Source: Campylorhamphus procurvoides
Taxonomy: Eukaryota > Chordata > Aves > Passeriformes > Dendrocolaptidae
Assembly (NCBI GenBank): GCA_013396655.1
Contig: WBMV01003337.1
Coordinates: 154,991 to 218,990 of the forward strand
Direction of reading: 5' to 3'
DNA length: 64,000 bases
Shown: one piece after another, positions 52,475-62,101 of the stretch
How the letters are laid out: each line of letters opens with the position of its first letter
How positions within the stretch are numbered: the first letter of the stretch is position 1
Notes under the pieces: model-generated
Databases searched by the model: none
Seen by the model: only the letters and a program-made list of their open reading frames with translations
Told to the model about the DNA's origin: nothing
Translations under genes and position numbers: made by a program

Positions 52475-53050
52475 TCAGGAAAAAGTAGTATTTTTCAACT
52501 TGAATATTTTTCTTTTGTTGTGAAGGGGAAAACATAATTTGTTGTGGCTCTTCAAAGGGTAAGTGAGCATCTTGGAGTGATGGGCCAAAATTATCTCTCT
52601 TACATCACAGTGGACTTGCTGGTTGCTGAGTGTGTACCTGCCTTCTGCTCTTAGTGCATGTCCAAGGGGGAAGATAGACACAGGGGAATGAAATACTGGC
52701 TTTGCAAAGTCAGTGAGAGTTGGAGTCATGGTAACTAAACGTGCTTTGAGGGCCTCCAGGAATTTCAAAATGCATTTCTTCCCTGGAGTAACTAGTGGGA
52801 AATGGTCCCAAAGAGCTGCACAGGGTGTGCCTGGGGACACAGTGAATCCCCTGCTCTCTTGCCAGCAATGCCCACACCTGATGAATGGGAAACATGCCTG
52901 GAGAAGGTGCATGTTGTTCTGCTCCTGTGCACTGTCGTGTTTGCTGTGATGTTTGCTGTACTGCTCTTCCAGACTCCACTGATTTGCCCTTAGGCACCTC
53001 TGAAGCAGAGGTAGCAGCATTGTGGATTTTCCTTCCATGTCTCTAATCAA
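52475..53050 (-). other. Long open frame of unknown status (about 190 codons)
   Basis: An uninterrupted minus-strand frame of about 190 codons, with its first true ATG near 53038. It is long for AT-rich DNA, where stops are common. It contains no signal peptide, membrane segment or motif I recognise. Its C-terminal third is basic (SHNKLCFPLHNKRKIFKLK). The opposite strand also has open frames, and no promoter, splice or polyadenylation context supports it. Chance or a fragment of an old element are the likeliest explanations. Confidence 0.12.
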
Positions 53051-53537
53051 TTTTTGACCATGTGTAAGATTTTAGCAGTCACAGTATTCCCAGGCAAGCA
53101 GTGGCACCAGTTAGCTCCCTCTAACGCCAGGGAAAGGGGCTCTGTGCTCCCATCCCACGTAAAGGTGGGCAGCTGCTCAGTGGTGTCCCATGCAAAGGTC
53201 CCTCTCCTGGGGCTCACTCCCACTGCTGTGTTGCTTGCATGAGAAAGGCTGTTCCTTGGGCACCGGGACTGCCCGCCACCTCCCCTCAGGAACCCTTGGC
53301 TCCAGTGCCCTCCTCATCCTGTATCTGGGGTCCCCTCAATGAGACAGCAGCCAACAACATTCCAAGAGGATTGGGGGATCCTTAGTGACCCTTCCCTCCA
53401 GCCTGGTGCCCTGTATTCTACAGTGGCTGAGGGGGGACAAAGCATTCAGATGTGTGCTGGAAATGGGAGGTGCAGCCACCCTGCATGAGGTCTCCCAGCA
53501 TCCCATAAAAGACCTGTTGGTTTTGTTTCCCTTTCAG

Positions 53538-53634
53538 CATCTTTTTCCAGTTTGCTATGTCCTTTTGAAAACAGGAGGACTGGGACTATGCACAGGATTT
53601 GAAATATGGGTGCAATATATATTGGGTCATCGAG
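53538..53634 (+). other. Possible 97-base exon with good splice sites
   Basis: TTTTGTTTCCCTTTCAG ends at 53537, a strong acceptor. GAG followed by GTAAAG forms a donor at 53635. Only phase 0 is open across the 97 bases, starting HLFPVCYVLLKTGGLG and ending YILGHR plus one base. The other two phases hit TGA. It is not phase-compatible with the exon at 946-995, but it is compatible with a join to 61866. No family is recognised, and chance remains likely. Confidence 0.2.
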
Positions 53635-53763
53635 GTAAAGGTGTTTGTATTTTCTTTTCTATTTATTTTCTTTTAAATTTGAACCATCTATTGACTTACC
53701 CATTCATAAAGTTTCTTTGAAACTTCACTAACCTATAATCATAAAAGACTAATTGTTGGTGTA

Positions 53764-54361
53764 AACGATGTACTGGGGGGCATCAGGCAAAGTATCACCA
53801 GCTGGGCAAGGGAGGGGATTGTCCCACTCTGCTCAGCTCTGGGGCGGTCTCACTTGGAATATTGGGGCAGTTTTGGGTGCCACAAGAAAAGAAAGATATT
53901 AAACTGTTAGACAGTATCCAAAGGACGGCAACAAAGATGGTGAAGGGCCTTGAGGGGAAGTGTGTGAAGAGTGGCTGAGGGCACTTGGTCTGTTCAGCTG
54001 GAGAAGAAGGGACTGAGGGGAGACCTCACTGCAGTTACAACTTCCTTGTGAGGGGCAGAGGAGGGGCAGGCACTGATCTCTTCTCTGTGGTGACCAGTGA
54101 CAGGACCTGAGGGAATGGCCTGAAGCTGTGTCAGGGGAGGTTTAGGTTGGATGTTAGAAAGTTCTTTACCCAGAAGATGGCTGGGCAATGAACAGGCTCC
54201 CCAGGGCAGTGGTCACAGCACCAAGCCTGCCAGAATTCAAGAAGCATTTGGATGATGCTCTCAGGCACATGGTGTGACTCTTTGGGATGGTCCTGTGCAG
54301 GGCTATAAGGGTTGGACTTGATGATCCTTATGGGTCCCTTCCAGCTCAGCATATTCTGATA
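53764..54361 (+). mobile_element. CR1 3' fragment, same subfamily as the 3270 copy
   Basis: This copy matches the 3' half of the element at 3270-4682 almost base for base. Shared segments include GCATCAGGCAAAG, GGGAGGGGATTGTCCC, CTTGGTCTGTTCAGCTGGAG and CAGGCACATGGTGTGACTCT. It retains the decayed C-terminal end of reverse transcriptase (LLDSIQRTATKM-like region) and the 3'UTR, ending with CAGCATATTCTGA at about 54348-54360. The octamer tail is truncated to about one unit. Small indels shift the frame, so it is non-coding. Confidence 0.94.
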
Positions 54362-57158
54362 CTCTCATTTGTGGCCTCAGCAGGCTGTCCTGACACCAGA
54401 GAGACTGCTTGGTCTTACCTTGTGTTCACCTAAGATTTTTATTCTCTGTCAAATTGACCTAAAAGCACAGCTATGAACTTATTTATTTCTGAAAATGTTA
54501 CTTAGTCCATAAAATTTGTGTTTAGATGCTTGAGTTACATGAAGTGAGTGTTTTCAAACAAAAACAATTAAGTATTTTTGTAATGCTAATGCAAGCAGCA
54601 GAAACTCATAACGAGTATTTCACAGGAAATCAACTGACCAGGAATGAAATTTTTGGCTTGGTGAAGGAAGCAGTAATATTTCCATCGGTTTCAGAGGTGT
54701 ACACCCTGTGAGCTGCTGAGCGATTTCAAAATATCAAATGGGTTTCTGAATATTGTGGTAATCTTCAAATGTAACTTTTGAACAAAGAAAAGACGAAGAG
54801 TTTCACTAAATACCTAGATTTATGCTCCTTTTCCATAGACCCAGAGTGAGCATATTGGCAAAACCCAAGCAAAGGCCTGGTGAGGGTGACAGGTAACTGC
54901 CTAAGTAGAATCAAGAGCTCATCACTCTGCTCCCTCCCTCTCTGAAGGCTCAGTACTCAGAAGCCAAATAGCTCAACCTCGTCAGACTGAGTCAAATGAA
55001 CTGCAAATGATGGGGTGATATTTTTTTAAGGCAACTCTTGGCATACAGTTAATTTACATGTTCTACTACTTATGGGTTTGCTCTTCAGTAGAAAGCAAGC
55101 TCATTAGAACACTAAGGGAAGATTTTGTATTCTTTTTTGAAACGTGTTGAACATTTTGAATAAAAGAGTAATTATAGTTGTTATACTCAGCAGAACAATG
55201 TGAAGTCATTTTTCTTAGAATGATATGCAAGCACTTGTCAGCTTGCCATTCAGAGGAGCCTTTTAAAGTGCCACAATAGGTACTTTCTACTTGCAGAAAT
55301 ATTAAGTCACTGGAACTCAATTAAAACAACCATATTCAGGGAAAGATATTCTTACTTTTGGATTATTACCAACAGTCCATGGCAGAAAATCTACATGTTT
55401 CTAGAAAAGTACTAAAATAATATTCCACGTAAGTTAGATTTCTTACTTAAATTAAATGGATTGTTAAAAGAATCCCACGCCAACCATTCCCTCCAGTCTT
55501 GGTATAATATTTTACTGTCCATAGTATTTAAGAGTAACTCATTTAAAAATGAGCAAGTAGTGGAGAAAAGAAAATGGCAATACATCAATTACAGGCATGT
55601 CCCCAATGTGTAGCAAAGGCTGTATTTTGCTCCAGTGATTTGAGGATTCTCTGTTTGCAGGAGCTTTACTACCCTGTGGTGGATCTCTGCACCATACTGA
55701 GTCAGCACTGGGAAGCAACAGGGTACTGAGCCCTTTTGAATGTATTGTGCTAAATAGTTACCCTCATTCTAAAATACTTAAAATCACATACCTGGCATTG
55801 CTGAACCTCATTTTAGCAAGTCAGGTACTTGTATGTGACACTATCCCTCTGGGTGCTGCTGAAGGCATGTAGCACAGGAGGCCAAACTCTTAATCCCCAT
55901 TATCTCTTGTAAATCTGGCAAAAATTTAATGACTCCAGTAGGGTTTCTGGTGAGATTTTGTCTTGTGTAACAGGGCAGAATTTGGGTTATGTTCTCATTT
56001 CCAAGACCAGTGCTTCTGCAGACCTCTGTGCTGCTCCACCCTGGCTGCAACAAAGGCACCGCACAGCTCAGCTGAATCCCAAAAGCAGAAGTGCTCCTTG
56101 ACATTTGAGTTCCAGCTCATGAGGGTTTTGCTGCCTTCTCTTCTCCAGCTTCTGCAGCTGACTACATTCATCAGGATGCTGGAATATAAAAATAGATTGG
56201 TTACTAAGATATCAATAAGTCACTTCATTTAGAAACAATACATGGATCTTTTTCTTTGGGGATTTTGAGCAAGTGGATAAATTGCCTGAGAACCCCAGGG
56301 CTGTTTCAGTAGAGTATCAGCTGGGCTTTCAGCCTGACCGGTGTGAAACTGAGTATGTTAAGTAAAGCTGCTATGCTCCTTTTTGTGTGAAATATGCTCG
56401 AGGTCTTGGACTCTTAGAAGATCTTTTCCAAAACCCACTACTTTTGGGTATACCCTTGCCAAAACCACCTTGTTCTCAGCTATATGACATCACACATAGT
56501 CTTTTCCCCAATAAAAAAGGAAAATATGCAGCTTGGACATTCAGACACCCTTCAGTAGACTGTTAAGACATTGATGTCTTCAAAGGTTAAACCAGCTCAG
56601 TATCCAGAGAAAATACACCCTGAAGATAGGGTATTATTGTCGTTAGTACAATATTGCTTTTATCTCGAATGGTGGTATTAACTTACTAATATATATTTGT
56701 GTCCAGATGTGAAAGAACTTTTTGAGGGACAGAGTGGTCTGTGGGTAGCTCAGAGAGGATTACATGCATGTGTTAAAAGTTATCTCTTAAATCATATACA
56801 AACTAACAAACTAATAAATGTTGACTGCAGGAATAAGGAGGTTCTTTGTGAGAACTTGTTGGAAAACCGAAGATTGTCTTCACACTAGAGAGCCTACAGC
56901 AAATTACCTGACACTCAGGTTGTTAATTAAGAGTCTGAAACAAGGCAGTATGTTTAAAAATACTAGTCATGATATTACTAACCTAATTTTTCACACAAAG
57001 AGCTCAAGTATCCTTTCTATTCACTGAATAGGTGAATGAAAAATCCTGCAATTTGAGGTTTATGCTCATGGTTTTTCTGTGTTAATTAGAGAGCCACATC
57101 ACACTTCATAATAATTTTCATAAAATTTCCTGAAATCCAGCATTAATGATTTAAACTT

Positions 57159-57181
57159 AAACTAAAGCTTAGCTTTAGTTT
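57159..57181. repeat. Near-perfect palindrome, 11-bp arms, 1-base centre
   Basis: AAACTAAAGCT (57159-57169) and AGCTTTAGTTT (57171-57181) are exact reverse complements separated by one T. Arms of this length with almost no loop are expected well under once in 64 kb of random sequence. Confidence 0.92.
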
Positions 57182-59805
57182 GTGCTTTTTTGGTTTCTGC
57201 AGGAATTGTGGGACTGATGGGCAGGGGTATGAGAACTCATTGACCAAAAGAAATGGAAAAAACTGTTGTGGAATCAAGAAAGTAATTCATTAAAGAAGAA
57301 AGCAGGGTCAGCTTATCAGAAGGGTCAAAGTTCTTTTTGAGGGATTTGTTTGACAATGGCATAAAGAACAAGTACTTGTAAGGAATACTGAAACTTAAGT
57401 GTAGGTGGTGTGTGCATCATGGTAATTTCTTACATCAAAACTGAAAACTTGTATTTTTATATTGGGTGAATGTTTTTTGATTAATTGCGTTTTTTTCTTT
57501 GCTTCACTGGTACAGTATCTTTCCACACAGCAAAATTTGATCGTGTGACACAAAACAGCAACTGTGTAAGGGAGTTGTGAGTAATCAATTGTACAAAAAC
57601 TAGCAAGATCTATACTTTTAAACTGTATTTTATATTATAAGACAGCTATATGGGGAAAACAGTGGAGCAAGTGTTTCTGGTTCTGAAAACTACATGAGAC
57701 TCTGCCATTTTATTTATTTATATACTTTTTAATGGAGAATGAAATGAACAGTCTCACAGGTATGGTCTATGGTTATATTTAGGGGCAAGAAATGTATCCT
57801 CCCACTGTTCACTCAGTGGTAGATTTATGTATTTAATGCATTGCTTCATCTGTCTCAGGGGAGAGAATATAATAAACCTCAAGATTTAAAAAGAACATGC
57901 CTTAGTATTTAGCCCACAGGCAACCCCTTGAGGTCTAGCTTCATCAGAGGCTTTCAGTAGCTGGAACATTAATCAGGGCAGGAATGAACCCAAAGCAGAA
58001 CGTAAGTAAATGGGGAGTGTCTGAAATATTCAGGGTGTAGTTGGGAAAACAAGATCAATGCTGATGTCTGTGGTCCTGTTATCTTTCTCCTACCCCTTCT
58101 CTCTCTCTTTCATGCTTTTTGTTGTTAAGCCTTCAGTTTTAAAAATATAATTAAAAACTTGATCAAGTGTATTAATGCTTCATTTGAATTATTCCTTTAT
58201 ACAAAATTTTCTTTAAATTATTAAGGTGCATGGCAATTTTCTTTTCTCTAGCCTGTGAAAAGTTGTGCTACTTACTCCTACAGATCTGTCTGAAAGTGGT
58301 GGTAGCTTTTTAGGACCATGACAAGTAAATTCATAAGGCCCTGAATAGAGATAAAAGAGTCTGGTTTCGAACATGACCTTCCACACTGTATCTTTGCCAC
58401 CAGCTCCTCTTCCACTTGGTTAGAAGTGATTATACTGTAATTTGTCCAGAATACAGCTGGTGAATTGATTCCCAGTCCTAGGTGTGGATCCAAGGTGTGG
58501 CATCGCGGTGGGCTCTTGAGTGGCTGACCTGCAGCAGCCTAGGAAAGAGAAACAAATCCTTTCCCCTAAGTTTGTATGGGCATTCTTCTCTGCAGTACAT
58601 GTAGGATTGCTCCTCTTGCATATTTACAGCTTGTCTTAATGGGTTACATAAAAAGCGCCTAACATAAAGTGCTACGCATCACACTAAATGTGGCAGAGAC
58701 CACCCTGGTCCTGAATGAAGAAAATGGACACGTAAGGAATAACAACTTGCTCCAGGTCACGGTCAGCCTGTGGTTGAGCAAAGTGAAGAATCCAGGTGTC
58801 CTGATGCCTTTTCATGAGGCTGCAACAATAATGTTGGGCAGATAATGCAGTAGGAAAATGAAAGGAATAGAAAGGACAACATGTCATCTGGACTGTGAGC
58901 CACCTCCTTTTCAGCATTAAATGAATAGCAGAATCCTACAACACCATGAGACAGTTGCCCATGCTGTAGGTGTTTGTGTTATGGCTGGTGTTTTTAAAAT
59001 ACACCAGAGAAAAGGCCAGGCAGACTTCTTGAGCTTATGTTAATTTTTAGCGTCAAGTGCATTTTTTTTTATCTGTTACAATTCCGCGGGCATTTACTCA
59101 TCTTGTTCTTCATACTTTCTCAAAGATGTAAGACTGACCAGAATACCTGCCGTTGTACAGTTGTTACCACAGTTTTGCAGTGGGATCACACTTCCACAGT
59201 ATTTCTGGATGATATTCTGGAATCTGAATAATATCATGGTTTTTCTTTCATATCTTCTTTAAAGAAAACAAAATTCAACAAAAGAGACCTCATAGCAGTG
59301 GTGACATTTAGCCAACACTTTCTAGATCTATTATTTCCATAAACTTGACACACTCTATTTAAGCAGAAATAGGCCTTCTGCTCTGCTCATCATTGAGGGG
59401 ATTTTCGGGGGATTAAGCAAGCAGACAAAGGTGTTTAAAAATTATACAGTGGCAGCTGAATCATCTGAGGATGTCTCTCTGATCATGTGTTTGTCACAAA
59501 GAGACATGTGAGGCCACTTTGTAGGTGCCTTTTATAGTTTTGAGGTTCAAAAACTTGTGTTCTGAAATAGTCTATGACTCACCTGTATCTTCAATACTTG
59601 CCCTTGATAACACAGGAATTTATTATTCTAATGTCCTTCTAACACAGGTGCCAGCAATTCTTCTTCAGAGTATCTCATTTGTTCAAAACGCAGCTGTCTG
59701 CTTCCTTGCTGAGGTCAGCAACCGTGCCGGTTTTGCTCTGACACTGACAGATTGCCTTTAAGTTGTCCTTTTGATTTTTTTGAAGGCCTTAATGGATATG
59801 CTACT

Positions 59806-59839
59806 TGTTTTTGGTTTGGTTGTTTTGTTTTGTTTTTTC
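59806..59839. repeat. T/G-rich low-complexity tract
   Basis: TTTTTGGTTTGGTTG followed by TTTTGTTTTGTTTTTT. It shows the same bias as the tracts at 37631-37715 and 52217-52288. Confidence 0.8.
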
Positions 59840-60143
59840 TCTGAGCCTTGTGCTTTGAGATTTGCATTCTAGCAATGTCAGAACAGTAAAGATCCCAAAA
59901 TTGTATTTTGGCATGGAAAAACTGTATTTTGTCTTCTGTTGCTTCTAGGAAATTAATTTCCCTTCAACAAAAACTTTGGTGTATTTTTCTACTCTCTGCC
60001 TTTCGCTCTTTTGCATCTTTTGACATTATGCAACAATCCTCAATGTCCTGCTGAATGCACATAAAGTTTAAATGTAAATCTTGTGCTTTATTCACACTGT
60101 AGGTACTTAACAGAGAGGTTTTTCAAAACCACAGTCAAATGTA

Positions 60144-60170
60144 ACTACCATTACATTTCATAATGGTAGT
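60144..60170. repeat. Inverted repeat, 10-bp arms
   Basis: ACTACCATTA (60144-60153) and TAATGGTAGT (60161-60170) are exact reverse complements around a 7-base loop. About one such pair is expected by chance in this length, so it is notable only for its closeness to the next hairpin. Confidence 0.85.
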
Positions 60171-60380
60171 GTAAACTGGAATAGTCCTTCAGGACAGGAG
60201 CATGGGGTAACCAGTACTGTTAGTTTAGAAGATGGAGCTGTGACAGTCAACTTTGACCCAAGACACAGAGTGCAAATATGTTACTAGAAGTGGAGGTTAA
60301 CCTGGGAACCTGGAACTTCTGGAAGCGTTCTGTTCTGAGAAATATTTAAAGTAATTTTGGAACACGTAGCTCTTCAGAAG

Positions 60381-60409
60381 AAACAAAATACTTCTGCAGT
60401 ATTTTGTTT
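60381..60409. repeat. Inverted repeat, 12-bp arms, 5-base loop
   Basis: AAACAAAATACT (60381-60392) and AGTATTTTGTTT (60398-60409) are exact reverse complements around TCTGC. A 12-bp perfect stem with so short a loop is unlikely by chance. It lies about 100 bases before the candidate LTR. Confidence 0.9.
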
Positions 60410-60506
60410 GAATGATTGAGTAACAGTCTGATCACTGGTTTAAAGGGGACTGAAATTTCTTATCTTAGATAGGGACTGCAAGAATTCTGATTCAATTATC
60501 CTGGAA

Positions 60507-60866
60507 TGTTCAGTAGATGAATGCTGCGTTCCGATAGGGGGGAAGGAAAACGTCCAAGCCGATGTAGGGTGAAGCTAGAACTGACTTTAATCATGGAGCA
60601 TGGGACAGGTATATCTTCCAGGGAGAAGCTTGGAAGGTGGGAGGAGTTAGGGGACGGAACGTAGCAAGAAGGGGATGGGTTTACAGGTACTGGGCTTAGC
60701 TGACTTCACATGATGGCAAAGGGATTAACATAGCAGCCAGACAGTGGAAGATTAGGGGAATACACAATCAGCAGGAAACCGATAGTTGGATAACCACCAC
60801 CCAAAAAACATACAGAGGGATTTCTGTCTAACTAATACAATCCACTACTAACTAGGCTACCAAACA
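60507..60866 (-). mobile_element. Candidate solo LTR of an endogenous retrovirus
   Basis: Read on the minus strand, this block has an LTR-like layout. It starts TGTTTGGTAGCC and holds a GC-box-like stretch (CCTCCCACCTTCC). Next comes a TATA-like AGATATACC at about 60610-60618 and an ATTAAA polyadenylation signal at about 60592, followed by a C/T-rich end. It also holds more CpG than its surroundings, which suggests a younger insertion. No gag, pol or env frame lies on either side, so it would be a solo LTR. I could not find a convincing target-site duplication, and both ends are approximate. An unidentified GC-rich non-LTR sequence is the alternative. Confidence 0.35.
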
Positions 60867-61860
60867 ACTTTTAAAACATGAGCTTCTGAGTTCTGAGGTA
60901 GTTTTCAGTTTCTGGTGTTGTTCACTTGCTGGTTAGCTTCATCCACTCTAGGAAAGGGTCACTCTGGCTATTTTTATCATCCCTCAGGCAGGGTACCCCC
61001 ACAGATGAACACATGGCAGGCACAACCATTGCCACCTTTTAAGTTTTCACACCATGTAAGGTGAGCAGTAGAAGTGCCCACTACCTTTCAAGGTTTGTTT
61101 GTTTCCTGCATTTTGTTCAACTCCTACATGCTTCTGCTGAAGCTTGGAAGTGCCTCAGGCTCCTTAGGACCTCAGACTGCCTTGGCATGAAAAGCCTATG
61201 AAGGTAATAAAGCATTTGAATAGCCATGATTTCCAAGATTAAAACAGGAATGCCTAATGCCAAATTTGGCAACCTTTGGGAATTTGGAGGTCAGCCTCTG
61301 AACTGCATTGCCTTTGGGGAGGTTGGCATCGTCATTATTGGTTTAACTAAAACCGATCAGTCTAATGCCTTCCAGTTGCCCACTTTGTTCAGAGCAGACA
61401 CCCCCAGTGCATTCCTAATTAAAATTCTGGCTTTAATCAGAGTCAAGATGAGCCAGAACAATTTTCTTTTTTTTTTCTTTCTGACCTTTCTTAGTCTCTC
61501 TGCTACATTTTTGTTGTATTTACTCCCACAGGATCTGTTCTGAGGCAGAGCAGGTGGATGGCAATCATGGGAACCCAGACATGCATTTTGTTTGTAAATG
61601 TTTCCAATTGAACAGAACTGTTTCTTGCTTCATAGGGCAAACTCCCTCAGTTTTCCTCTTAGGCAGAGGAGGATCAAGCTGCTTGATGCACAGCTGAAAC
61701 ATATTTGCTTTGGTGGTGAAACCATGCCCATCGAGAGGACCAGAGCAGGCTGAGAGGCTGACCATGCTTTGAACATGTTACCTATTTTTTAGAGCTATGA
61801 GTAACCTCCAGAGAGGTGACATACTTACAAAAGTAGCTCTCCATTTTTTTTTGCCACAAG
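60867..61860. other. Non-coding stretch, nothing firm
   Basis: The open frame at 61226-61543 has a Phe/Leu-rich end created by a T-rich run and shows no family. A polypyrimidine tract followed by ACAAG at 61838-61860 forms a possible splice acceptor for the reading frame that follows. Confidence 0.5.
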
Positions 61861-61903
61861 CACAGTCTTGCTGAAAATAGAATCCTTAGGATTCTCAGGA
61901 AAA

Positions 61904-62101
61904 ATGAAAGACAGTGATTGCAACTGCTCAGAGCCACCTCACACCATACATGGAAAGCATAGAACCGCAATGTATGCTCAGCTACTGGTACCAGCTGTCA
62001 CATTCATTATAGTAATTGCTACCATTACTGTGCTATTAATATTTCTCTTACAAATTTGTAAGAGAAATCAAATGAAAATGCAAAGTCTGCTCCATCTGTA
62101 G
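61904..62101 (+). CDS. Possible exon encoding a short single-pass membrane protein segment
   Basis: The ATG at 61904 has A at -3 and opens a 65-codon frame. Residues 1-22 are polar, with an N-glycosylation sequon Asn7-Cys8-Ser9 and two cysteines. Residues 27-49 form one strongly hydrophobic segment (LLVPAVTFIIVIATITVLLI in part). Lys53-Arg54 follow as a stop-transfer signal, then a short tail to TAG at 62099-62101. The upstream T8GCCACAAG at 61845-61860 is an acceptor. Entering there gives phase 2, which matches the donor at 996. A weak donor GTAGCT overlaps the stop, so the frame could also continue. The layout of short ectodomain plus membrane helix resembles the N-terminus of small-ectodomain receptor-like proteins such as STYK1, but sequence identity is not established. 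A 28-bp palindrome spans residues 46-55, which argues for caution. Confidence 0.22.
   Translation: MKDSDCNCSEPPHTIHGKHRTAMYAQLLVPAVTFIIVIATITVLLIFLLQICKRNQMKMQSLLHL
62041..62068. repeat. Perfect 28-bp palindrome
   Basis: ATTTCTCTTACAAA (62041-62054) is followed with no spacer by its exact reverse complement (62055-62068). In random sequence of this length, a spacer-free palindrome with 14-bp arms is expected far less than once (roughly 2 in 10,000). It can form a hairpin in RNA or a cruciform in DNA. Confidence 0.95.

Larger units (their letters stand above)
49437..53763. other. Non-coding stretch between two CR1 copies
   Basis: No supportable gene. A T/G-rich tract is at 52217-52288. The longest minus-strand open frame between the gene boundary and the end of the window is at 52475-53050, and a possible exon is at 53538-53634. 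The region from about 52700 to 53560 is less AT-rich than its surroundings. Confidence 0.5.
54362..60506. other. Non-coding stretch with three structured sites
   Basis: No supportable gene or repeat family. An 11-bp-arm near-palindrome lies at 57159-57181, hairpins at 60144-60170 and 60381-60409, and a T/G tract at 59806-59839. The rest is AT-rich with short, unremarkable open frames. Confidence 0.5.

Noticed and set aside
28090..59870. Several ATTTGCAT octamers (for example 28090-28097 and near 43607, 50619 and 59864)
   Set aside because: An 8-mer in AT-rich DNA is expected several times in 64 kb, and there is no clustering.
61226..61543. Plus-strand frame of 105 codons with a Phe/Leu-rich end
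   Set aside because: The hydrophobic part comes from a T-rich run, and the frame has no family match or splice context.
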